The notes under the pieces were generated by a model, which saw nothing but the letters and a program-made list of their open reading frames with translations, made no database searches and had not been told where the DNA came from. Of a DNA stretch of 10,615 nucleotides, positions 1-5,569 are shown piece after piece. The translations under genes were made by a program, and so were the position numbers. Each line of letters starts with the position of its first letter. The first letter of the stretch is position 1. Source of the DNA: Flavobacteriaceae bacterium (GTDB lineage Bacteria > Bacteroidota > Bacteroidia > Flavobacteriales > Flavobacteriaceae); the NCBI GenBank assembly GCA_019090365.1, contig JAHRWC010000325.1, forward strand, positions 1 to 10,615, in the 5' to 3' direction.

Positions 1-11
1 ATAAGAGACAG
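1..11 (+). other. Probable Nextera/Tn5 mosaic-end adapter remnant
   Basis: The first 11 bases, ATAAGAGACAG, equal the last 11 bases of the 19-base Tn5 mosaic end (AGATGTGTATAAGAGACAG) used in Nextera libraries. They sit exactly at the window edge. Read on the minus strand, they begin exactly where the recognisable glycogen/starch synthase N-terminus stops making sense: the frame goes from a flavobacterial-looking MKDKRILYVS into Cys-Leu-Leu. The match and the position are seen directly. That it is untrimmed adapter rather than genome is inference, but a chance 11-base match at the very end is unlikely. Confidence 0.88.
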
Positions 12-40
12 GACACGTATAAGATTCTCTTATCTTTCAT
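12..40 (-). CDS. glgA: Glycogen/starch synthase, 5' fragment
   Basis: This is only the first 29 bases of a minus-strand gene starting with ATG at 40-38. It encodes MKDKRILYV followed by TC of a tenth codon, probably Ser. I recognise this as the N-terminus of the glycogen/starch synthase (GT5 family) of Flavobacteriaceae, which typically continues Ser-Glu-Val-Val-Pro. The family transfers glucose from ADP-glucose to a growing alpha-1,4-glucan in the cytoplasm. Its position, divergent from panC, agrees with an arrangement I recall from other Flavobacteriaceae. The rest of the gene lies outside the window, and the reading frame now runs into the presumed adapter at 11-1. A -7 type promoter element for it lies at 67-74. 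With nine full residues the call rests on recognition plus context, not on a domain. Confidence 0.72.
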
Positions 41-66
41 ACAATTAACATTATCATTAAAAAATG

Positions 67-74
67 CAAAATTA
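67..74 (-). promoter_or_regulatory. Putative -7 element for glgA
   Basis: The minus strand reads TAATTTTG here, a full match to the Bacteroidota -7 consensus TAnnTTTG. It lies 26 bases upstream of the glgA ATG. I see no clear TTG -33 box about 20 bases further upstream, so only the -7 element is supported. It lies back to back with the proposed panC promoter in the same 92-base spacer. Confidence 0.4.
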
Positions 75-90
75 CGAAAATTTATGAAGA

Positions 91-122
91 TTGACCTTAA
101 TATCTTAATTTTACTAGCTTTA
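91..122 (+). promoter_or_regulatory. Putative panC promoter (-33 TTG, -7 TAGCTTTA)
   Basis: TTG at 91-93 and TAGCTTTA at 115-122 are separated by 21 bases, which fits the Bacteroidota -33/-7 arrangement. The -7 box has one mismatch to TAnnTTTG (final A for G). A start site a few bases downstream would give a leader of under 10 bases before the panC ATG at 133. The motif is degenerate and the region is AT-rich, so this is moderate evidence only. Confidence 0.38.
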
Positions 123-132
123 AATAAATTAT

Positions 133-981
133 ATGGAAATCTATCACAATAGTGAATTATTGAAAAATGCATTAAACCCTTTTTTAAAAAATAATAAAAA
201 AGTAGGCTTTATACCGACTATGGGCGCTTTACATATGGGTCATATTTCACTTGTTGAAAGAGCTTTACATGAAAATGACTGTGTTGTAGTCAGTATTTTT
301 GTGAATCCAACTCAGTTTAATAATGCTGAAGATTTAGAAAAATACCCTAAAACTTTAGAAAGTGATGTTGCTTTATTAAAAAAATTAAGCGATAAAATCA
401 TTGTTTTTAATCCGAATGCATCCGATTTATACAAAAACAATATTACTTCAAAAAAATATCGCTTTTCAGGTTTAGAACATGAAATGGAAGGCAAGCATCG
501 TGCTGGTCATTTTGATGGAGTTGGAACCGTTTTAAATTTATTATTCAGAATTGTATTACCCACAAATGCCTATTTTGGAGAAAAAGATTTTCAGCAATTG
601 CGAATTGTTGAAAAATTGGTTGAAATAGAATCACTTCCTGTTGCAGTTATTGGCTGTTCAATAGTAAGAGAAAAAAATGGTTTGGCTATGAGTTCTAGAA
701 ACAAACGTTTATCTGAAGCTCAAAAAGATGAGGCGTCAATAATCCACAAAACTCTTTCTGAAGTTGCTGAAAGATTTAAAAATCATAGTATTTCAGAATT
801 AAACACATTTGTATTAGACATCTTTAAAAAATACCCTGATTTAAAACTTGAGTACTTTGAAATAGCTAATGTGAAAAATTTAAAAACAGCAAAAAGAAAG
901 CGTAAAAATAATCACTACAGAGCTTTTATTGCAGTCTTTTCAGGAAGTGTTCGACTTATAGATAATTTCGCTTTAAATTAA
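133..981 (+). CDS. panC: Pantothenate synthetase
   Basis: PanC joins pantoate and beta-alanine with ATP, through a pantoyl-adenylate, to form pantothenate for coenzyme A synthesis in the cytoplasm. The 282-residue length is normal. Family motifs appear in order: PTMGALHMGH at 28-37, the HxGH nucleotide-binding signature of this cytidylyltransferase-like fold; FVNPTQF at 56-62; the pantoate-site segment GKHRAGHFDGV at 120-130; GEKDFQQL at 149-156; and NGLAMSSRN at 182-190, the KMSKS-like loop. Most families have DGLAMSSRN there, so the Asp is Asn here. The start is the first in-frame ATG that precedes the conserved region with normal spacing. No Shine-Dalgarno sequence is present, as is usual in Bacteroidota. 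panD, which makes its beta-alanine substrate, follows 12 bases downstream, so the two steps are genetically linked. Confidence 0.97.
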   Translation: MEIYHNSELLKNALNPFLKNNKKVGFIPTMGALHMGHISLVERALHENDCVVVSIFVNPTQFNNAEDLEKYPKTLESDVALLKKLSDKIIVFNPNASDLYKNNITSKKYRFSGLEHEMEGKHRAGHFDGVGTVLNLLFRIVLPTNAYFGEKDFQQLRIVEKLVEIESLPVAVIGCSIVREKNGLAMSSRNKRLSEAQKDEASIIHKTLSEVAERFKNHSISELNTFVLDIFKKYPDLKLEYFEIANVKNLKTAKRKRKNNHYRAFIAVFSGSVRLIDNFALN

Positions 982-989
982 TATCTTTG
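982..989 (+). promoter_or_regulatory. Putative internal -7 element for panD
   Basis: TATCTTTG is a perfect TAnnTTTG match. It begins on the base after the panC stop codon and ends 4 bases before the panD ATG at 994. If active, transcription would start at or almost at the ATG and give a leaderless mRNA. No convincing -33 TTG box is seen at the expected distance inside the panC 3' end, which lowers confidence. Confidence 0.4.
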
Positions 990-993
990 TCGC

Positions 994-1344
994 ATGCAAA
1001 TACACGTAGTAAAATCTAAGATCCACAGAGTAAAAGTTACAGGTGCAGATCTTAATTATATAGGAAGCATTACCATTGATGAAAATTTATTGGATGCTGC
1101 AAATATTGTTGAAGGAGAAAAAGTTCAAATTGTAAATAATAATAATGGAGAGCGTTTAGAAACTTACGCTATTCCTGGTCCTCGAAATAGTGGTGAAATC
1201 ACATTAAATGGAGCTGCAGCAAGAAAAGTAGCGCCTGGTGATATCCTTATTTTAATTACCTACGCTATTATGAGTATAGAAGAGGCTAAAAAATTTAAAC
1301 CTTCTTTAGTATTCCCAAACGAAGAAAACAACTTACTAACATAG
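994..1344 (+). CDS. panD: Aspartate 1-decarboxylase proenzyme
   Basis: PanD decarboxylates L-aspartate to beta-alanine, the substrate of the PanC encoded just upstream. It is made as a proenzyme that cleaves itself between Gly24 and Ser25 to create the pyruvoyl cofactor; both residues are present (YIGSITID, 22-29). Other active-site residues match the family numbering exactly: Lys9, Arg54, Thr57 and Tyr58 (in GERLETY, 52-58), and the GAAAR loop at 73-77. The 116-residue length is typical. The gene starts 12 bases after panC and its stop codon is 1 base before the next start, so all three genes are probably co-transcribed. A -7 promoter match directly in front of the ATG suggests an additional panD transcript. 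Confidence 0.97.
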   Translation: MQIHVVKSKIHRVKVTGADLNYIGSITIDENLLDAANIVEGEKVQIVNNNNGERLETYAIPGPRNSGEITLNGAAARKVAPGDILILITYAIMSIEEAKKFKPSLVFPNEENNLLT

Positions 1345-1345
1345 T

Positions 1346-2311
1346 TTGAACGCAACTGTCGTTAAATTTTTAAAAATTACAATACCTCTAATTTTAGGGG
1401 TGTTTTTAATTTACTATTCTTATTCAAAGTTTTCAGAACAACAATTAGAAGAAATTCAGTTTCATTTTAAAAATGCAAATTATGGAATCGTCTTTTTGTC
1501 TGTACTGTTAAGCGTTATAAGCCATTTTTTAAGAGCCTATCGTTGGCAGTTTATGTTAGAACCTTTAGGGTATCAACCAAAACTTGCCAATAGCTTTATG
1601 GCTATTAATATTGCTTATTTAATGAATATTTTTATTCCGAAAAGTGGAGAAATATCAAGAGGAATCATTTTAGATAAATACGAGAATGTTCCTTTTAAAA
1701 AAGGATTTGGAACGATCATTTCTGAACGAGTAGTAGACCTTATATTTTTATTAGGATTTACAGCTTTAGCACTTATTTTACAATTTGATGTTCTCTATAA
1801 CTATTTAATTGATAAAATTCCTGTTTCAAAAATAGTAACTGCATTAGGTATTTTGTTTGCTTTAGCAATCATTGGATTTTTGTTTCTGAAATATTCAAAA
1901 TCGAACCTTCAACAAAAAGCTAAAAACTTTTACTTAGGACTGAAAGAAGGCGTGCTTAGTATTTTACATATGAGAAAGAAAGGAGCTTTCATCCTATTAT
2001 CTTGTATAATTTGGGGCCTGTATATTTTATCCTTTTATACTGCGTTTCAAGCCTTAGAAGAAACCTCAACTGTACCAATGACAACTATTGTAATTGCTTT
2101 TGTTGTAGGTAGTTTTACTTTTGCATTCACCAATAGTGGCTTTGGTTTTTATCCATATTTTGTAGCCGGAATTCTTGTTATTTTTAATATTCCTGAAACA
2201 ATTGGAACTGCTTTTGGATGGATTGTTTGGACTTCAAACATTGCTTCAATTGTATTTTTTGGAGCACTTTCATTTTTGTTATTACCACTTTATAATAAAC
2301 AAAAACTATAA
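1346..2311 (+). CDS. UPF0104 / LPG synthase TM-domain membrane protein
   Basis: This 321-residue integral membrane protein belongs to the UPF0104 family (lysylphosphatidylglycerol synthase transmembrane region, also called AglD2-like flippase domain). Hydrophobic segments are visible at about 8-27, 46-62, 82-98, 127-147, 163-181, 214-237, 245-265 and 268-315, the last probably two helices. Conserved-looking blocks are RAYRW (63-67), the PKSGEISRG loop (98-106) and SERVVD (126-131). No C-terminal soluble transferase domain is attached, so it is not a full MprF; a role in lipid or polyprenyl-lipid handling is only a family-level guess. The start must be TTG at 1346: the frame has a TAA at 1337-1339 and no ATG or GTG in between, and the sequence begins as homologues do. 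It lies 1 base after the panD stop, suggesting translational coupling. Confidence 0.85.
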   Translation: MNATVVKFLKITIPLILGVFLIYYSYSKFSEQQLEEIQFHFKNANYGIVFLSVLLSVISHFLRAYRWQFMLEPLGYQPKLANSFMAINIAYLMNIFIPKSGEISRGIILDKYENVPFKKGFGTIISERVVDLIFLLGFTALALILQFDVLYNYLIDKIPVSKIVTALGILFALAIIGFLFLKYSKSNLQQKAKNFYLGLKEGVLSILHMRKKGAFILLSCIIWGLYILSFYTAFQALEETSTVPMTTIVIAFVVGSFTFAFTNSGFGFYPYFVAGILVIFNIPETIGTAFGWIVWTSNIASIVFFGALSFLLLPLYNKQKL

Positions 2312-2313
2312 AA

Positions 2314-2341
2314 AAACCACCCTAATTTCTTAGAGTGGTTT
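2314..2341 (-). terminator. Rho-independent terminator of the tdk-alr-mscL operon
   Basis: On the minus strand a 12-base-pair stem, AAACCACTCTAA pairing with TTAGGGTGGTTT, closes a GAAA tetraloop and is followed by a run of seven or more T. It lies 26 bases after the mscL stop codon. The single stem irregularity is a G-U wobble in the minus-strand RNA but a C-A mismatch in the plus-strand RNA, and the T-run follows only on the minus strand. The hairpin is therefore built for the mscL transcript. It may also slow plus-strand transcription leaving the membrane-protein gene, whose stop codon adjoins it. Confidence 0.85.
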
Positions 2342-2367
2342 GGTTAGAATATGTAATGTAACGGTTA

Positions 2368-2775
2368 TTATTTTTTCAATAAATCTCTAATTTCAGAAAG
2401 TAAATCATTATCTGAAGGTCCAGCTGGTTCTGGTGCCGCTTCTTCCTCTTTCTTTTTAGTTTTGTTATATGCTTTAACAATCATAAATAATACAAAACCA
2501 ACAATAATCAAGTTGATAATTGAATTGATCCAGTTACCATACATAATTGCATTTTCAGCAGTAGTAATTGCGCCTTCAGCATCTACAACAGCTGGCGATA
2601 GCACGTATTTTAAATCTGCAAAGTTCATTCCGCCCGTAAATTGACCTATAATTGGCATCATAATATCACTTACAAATCCTTTTACTACTAGGCCAATAGC
2701 TCCAGCAAGTAATACAGCAATAGCTAAATCAATAACATTGCCTGTCATTATAAATTTCTTGAATTCTTTTAACAT
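2368..2775 (-). CDS. mscL: Large-conductance mechanosensitive channel
   Basis: MscL is an inner-membrane homopentamer that opens under membrane tension and releases solutes during osmotic downshock. The 135-residue protein has the full family layout: a short amphipathic N-terminal helix (1-13), the pore-lining first membrane helix at about 15-43 with the conserved GNVIDLAIAV start, a periplasmic loop at about 48-76, the second membrane helix at about 81-101, a KTKKKEEE charged cluster (105-112), and the C-terminal bundle helix SEIRDLL (127-133). At the hydrophobic gate, the position equal to E. coli Gly22 is Ala20, as in the Mycobacterium tuberculosis channel. It is the last gene of the minus-strand run, 76 bases after alr, and ends at a clear terminator. 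It could have its own promoter in that spacer, but I see no consensus match. Confidence 0.96.
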   Translation of the reverse strand: MLKEFKKFIMTGNVIDLAIAVLLAGAIGLVVKGFVSDIMMPIIGQFTGGMNFADLKYVLSPAVVDAEGAITTAENAIMYGNWINSIINLIIVGFVLFMIVKAYNKTKKKEEEAAPEPAGPSDNDLLSEIRDLLKK

Positions 2776-2851
2776 GTGTTTAGTTTTAATGGTTATAGTA
2801 GCAAGTTAATTAATAAAAAATTATTGCACCAATAAACTTATAAACACTCAT

Positions 2852-3961
2852 CTAATTTCGATGAAATACACGTTTAATTCTTTGAGATACAGAAGTTATT
2901 AATTCATATGAAATAGAATGAATAGAAGCTGATAGTTTTTCAGCTGTAGATAGAGCTCCAAAAATGATCACCTCATCTCCTTCTTTGCAATCTATTTCAG
3001 TAATGTTTACCATAATCATATCCATACAAACATTCCCAATAATCGGCGCTTTTCTTCCTTGAATAGTTACCCAGCCTATCCCGTTTCCATAGGCTCTACT
3101 TATACCATCAGCATGACCAATTGGGATAGTAGCAGTATTCTGAAATGATGAGCTTATATATGCTCTATTATATCCAACACTTTCACCTTTTTCTATTTGA
3201 TGAATTTGTGAAATGATACTTTTAAGTGTTGCAATAGGTTGAAAATTTTTATTCTCAACTTCGCTATTTCCAAATCCATACAATCCAATTCCACTTCGAA
3301 CCATATCAAAATGAGCTTCTGGATAATTTAATATTCCCGAAGTATTACATATATGTAACAAAGGAGAATATCCAATCTTGTTAATAAGAGATGCAGTTAG
3401 TATTTTAAAATTATGAATTTGTGAAATTGTGAAATCTTTTTCGTTTTTATCTTCACTAGCTGCAAGATGTGAAAATATGGAAGCTACCTTAATTGTATTT
3501 GATTCTTTTAGTTTTAATTCAATAAAATCGACATCATTTTCCCAAAAACCCAATCGGTTTAAACCTGTATTAAATTTTAAATGTACAGGGTAATTCACCT
3601 GATTTTTCTCAGATGCAACATTTATAAACTGTTTAAAAACATTTGGGCTATATAAACTTGGTTCTAAGCAACGATCTATAAGTGTACTAAAATTAGCAGG
3701 TTGAGGATGTAATACTAAAATAGGAGTTTCAATTCCTGCATCACGTAAAACAACACCTTCTTTAACATAAGCAACTGCTAAATAATTTACTCCTAATTCT
3801 ACTAAATTTTTCGCAATCTCTACAGAGTCACTACCGTATCCAAAAGCCTTAACCACTCCCATGAATTTGGTTTCTTCGGAAAGTTTTGACTTTAAATAAT
3901 GGTAATTTTCTTCTAATGAAGTTAGGTTGATTTCAAGAATAGTTTCTTTCGCTTTAGGCAT
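2852..3961 (-). CDS. alr: Alanine racemase, PLP-dependent
   Basis: Alr interconverts L- and D-alanine in the cytoplasm and supplies D-alanine for peptidoglycan. The 369 residues cover the usual N-terminal TIM barrel and C-terminal beta domain. Lys38 in VVKAFGYG (36-43) is the pyridoxal-phosphate lysine. Lys129 and Arg136 (HLKFNTGLNRLGF, 127-139) match the carbamylated lysine and the neighbouring arginine of the Geobacillus enzyme. Tyr264 (SVGYNRAY) is the second catalytic base, and VCMDM (311-315) and the C-terminal SYELITSVSQR segment (351-361) are also present. Unlike many Bacteroidota, this racemase is not fused to MurF. It starts 1 base after the tdk stop codon, so it is almost certainly co-transcribed and translationally coupled with tdk. 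Confidence 0.96.
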   Translation of the reverse strand: MPKAKETILEINLTSLEENYHYLKSKLSEETKFMGVVKAFGYGSDSVEIAKNLVELGVNYLAVAYVKEGVVLRDAGIETPILVLHPQPANFSTLIDRCLEPSLYSPNVFKQFINVASEKNQVNYPVHLKFNTGLNRLGFWENDVDFIELKLKESNTIKVASIFSHLAASEDKNEKDFTISQIHNFKILTASLINKIGYSPLLHICNTSGILNYPEAHFDMVRSGIGLYGFGNSEVENKNFQPIATLKSIISQIHQIEKGESVGYNRAYISSSFQNTATIPIGHADGISRAYGNGIGWVTIQGRKAPIIGNVCMDMIMVNITEIDCKEGDEVIIFGALSTAEKLSASIHSISYELITSVSQRIKRVFHRN

Positions 3962-3962
3962 A

Positions 3963-4601
3963 CTAAGCTTGCTTTTTTGAAGGAACTTCTTCTGAATCTT
4001 TTACATCCATTTTACTTACTTTTTCCCTCAACATTGCTTTATAATAAGCTGCTCTACTAAGAGGCTCGTACTCATCGACCTCACCTAAAAGCACTAAATC
4101 ATTACTCTTTGCTTTTCTAAAACTATAATTTGCTAAGTTCCCTGTACGAGTACAAACAGCGTGCACTTTAGTTACATACTCTGCTGTTGCCATAAGAGCT
4201 GGCATAGGTCCAAAAGGGTTTCCTTTAAAGTCCATATCCAATCCAGCAACAATAACACGAATACCTCTATTGGCTAAGTCGTTACAAACTTTTACGATTT
4301 CATCGTCAAAAAACTGAGCTTCATCAATTCCAACTACATCACAATTATCTGCTAAAATCGGAATATTGGCAGCTGCAGGAACTGGAGTAGATCTTATTTC
4401 ATTACTATCATGAGAAACCACTTTTTCTTCATCATACCTTATATCTACTTCAGGTTTAAAGATTTCAACCTTCTGACGTGCAAATTGAGCTCGCTTCAAT
4501 CGTCTAATTAATTCTTCCGTCTTCCCAGAAAACATAGAACCACTAATCACCTCGATCCATCCAAACTGTTCTTTCTGATTTACTGTATTTTCGAGAAACA
4601 T
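3963..4601 (-). CDS. tdk: Thymidine kinase, type II
   Basis: Tdk phosphorylates thymidine to dTMP with ATP in the salvage pathway. The 212-residue protein shows the P-loop GSMFSGKT (21-28), the DEAQFF block (93-98) with the presumed catalytic base Glu94, and a lasso segment ending in the nucleoside-binding region around 175-190. The lasso normally carries four zinc-binding cysteines. Here only Cys150 is left: the partners are Thr153 (in CTRTG), Ser182 and Ala185 (in [10 protein letters not shown]), so zinc binding is probably lost. A charged tail (about 193-212) follows the domain. The ATG at 4601 is used because the residues ahead of the P-loop have normal family length. It is the first gene of the tdk-alr-mscL run and is divergent from the gene at 4816. 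Confidence 0.94.
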   Translation of the reverse strand: MFLENTVNQKEQFGWIEVISGSMFSGKTEELIRRLKRAQFARQKVEIFKPEVDIRYDEEKVVSHDSNEIRSTPVPAAANIPILADNCDVVGIDEAQFFDDEIVKVCNDLANRGIRVIVAGLDMDFKGNPFGPMPALMATAEYVTKVHAVCTRTGNLANYSFRKAKSNDLVLLGEVDEYEPLSRAAYYKAMLREKVSKMDVKDSEEVPSKKQA

Positions 4602-4646
4602 ATATTAATTTTATACTAAAACCGTTTATGTTATATAAAGGTTGTG

Positions 4647-4679
4647 TAAATTTATAAAAACAAAACTTAAAAGGTTCAA
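4647..4679 (-). promoter_or_regulatory. Weak candidate promoter for the tdk operon
   Basis: On the minus strand, TTG (4679-4677) and TAAATTTA (4654-4647) are separated by 22 bases, a TTG-N22-TAnnTTTA layout with one mismatch in the -7 box. The start codon is 45 bases further on. Such matches arise easily in this AT-rich spacer (4602-4815), which otherwise holds only the plus-strand -7 element and the inverted repeat listed separately. Confidence 0.22.
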
Positions 4680-4772
4680 ATTTATATTAATTTATAAATG
4701 AATCATTAATTTAATCCTTTTTCTTTCTGAAGTAGATTCAGATAATTTTATGCTTTTACCATTCTAATTCCT

Positions 4773-4780
4773 TAATTTTG
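4773..4780 (+). promoter_or_regulatory. Putative -7 element for the hypothetical-rsmI operon
   Basis: TAATTTTG is a full match to the Bacteroidota -7 consensus and ends 35 bases before the ATG at 4816. No clean TTG -33 box is visible; TTA at 4748-4750 is the nearest candidate, 22 bases upstream. The implied start site lies just before the inverted repeat at 4787-4803. Confidence 0.42.
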
Positions 4781-4786
4781 AAATCT

Positions 4787-4803
4787 ATTAGTTTTAAACT
4801 AAT
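4787..4803. repeat. 17-base inverted repeat at the presumed transcript start
   Basis: ATTAGTTT and AAACTAAT are perfect inverted 8-base arms around a single T. The site lies between the -7 element at 4773-4780 and the ATG at 4816, where a repressor operator could sit. With a one-base centre it would make a poor RNA hairpin, so if it has a role it is more likely a protein site on DNA. In AT-rich sequence such palindromes also occur by chance. Confidence 0.3.
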
Positions 4804-4815
4804 TAGCAAACAACT

Positions 4816-5553
4816 ATGAAAAATAAAATTCGCTCTCAAATTAAAGACCTAGCAAATGAGATTCTTTCTAAAGACACTTCATTTGAAACTGTTTCAATTA
4901 AAAATAAAGTAGCTAAACTTTACGAACAATTAACAGTGTTAGAGTATTTAGAATCACATATTGAAGGCGCTAAACAACAACAGGCCGTAGATTCAAAAAG
5001 TTACAGAGAAGGAAATTGGTTTCAAGAACCAGAACCTGTGCCTCAATCACAATACAGTGATGAATTGGCAGAACCTTTGATGGAAAAAATTAAAGATCTT
5101 GTGGCTCAAATGCCAAATGAATCTGAAAAAGTAGATGAATTACTGAATGAAATTCTTCCGAAGAAAGAAGTTCATAAAAGCGAATTAGAAGATTTTGCTG
5201 CTTCTTATCAAGAAATGCCTGTTTTTGAAAGAAAGGATAACAACGATAATAACACTGAAATTGTTCTTGAAAAAGAAGTTGAAGAAACCATTGATAAACC
5301 TAAATCTTTAAATGAAAAATTAAACAAAGGTTTACAAATTGGTCTTAATGACAGACTTGCTTTCATCAAGCATTTATTTGATGAAAGTCCAGATGATTAT
5401 ACGCGAGTGCTTTCTCAAATAAATTCAATGAGTTCGTTTAATGAAGCCAACCAATTTATAAATGAAACTGTAAAACCAGATTATAATAATTGGTTAAATA
5501 AAGAGGATTATATGGAGCGATTTATGTCAATAATAGAGAAAAGCTTTAACTAA
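4816..5553 (+). CDS. Conserved hypothetical, acidic helical protein
   Basis: I do not recognise a named function. The 245-residue product has no signal peptide and no membrane segment, so it is probably cytoplasmic. Three parts are visible. Residues 1-55 look helical, with regularly spaced Ile/Leu and Lys/Glu. A low-complexity acidic linker covers about 56-163, rich in Glu, Asp, Gln, Ser and Pro, with an Asn/Asp stretch at 141-147. A compact C-terminal region at about 164-245 starts at KSLNEKLNKG, continues through GLNDRLAFIKHLF (176-188) and DDYTRVLSQIN (193-203), and ends in a helix. That C-terminal region resembles a segment I recall from uncharacterised Bacteroidota proteins and is probably the conserved core. 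rsmI starts 16 bases downstream, so the two are likely co-transcribed. A role in ribosome or RNA biology would be guesswork from this position. Confidence 0.85.
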   Translation: MKNKIRSQIKDLANEILSKDTSFETVSIKNKVAKLYEQLTVLEYLESHIEGAKQQQAVDSKSYREGNWFQEPEPVPQSQYSDELAEPLMEKIKDLVAQMPNESEKVDELLNEILPKKEVHKSELEDFAASYQEMPVFERKDNNDNNTEIVLEKEVEETIDKPKSLNEKLNKGLQIGLNDRLAFIKHLFDESPDDYTRVLSQINSMSSFNEANQFINETVKPDYNNWLNKEDYMERFMSIIEKSFN

Positions 5554-5569
5554 ATTCTTCGTTTAAATT

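Noticed and set aside
1..11. True transposon end or insertion site at the left edge
   Set aside because: The match is to the engineered Tn5 mosaic end of library kits, sits exactly at the terminus and has no transposase or target duplication; adapter is the simpler reading.
312..494. 60-residue minus-strand open frame inside panC
   Set aside because: It lies wholly antisense to the well-supported panC coding sequence and has no recognisable motif or promoter.
2462..2644. 60-residue plus-strand open frame inside mscL
   Set aside because: It is antisense to mscL, and its hydrophobic look is a by-product of the membrane-helix codons on the other strand.
4648..4700. Repeated AAATTTATA-like words in the tdk upstream spacer
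   Set aside because: They are short AT-only similarities, expected by chance in sequence this AT-rich.
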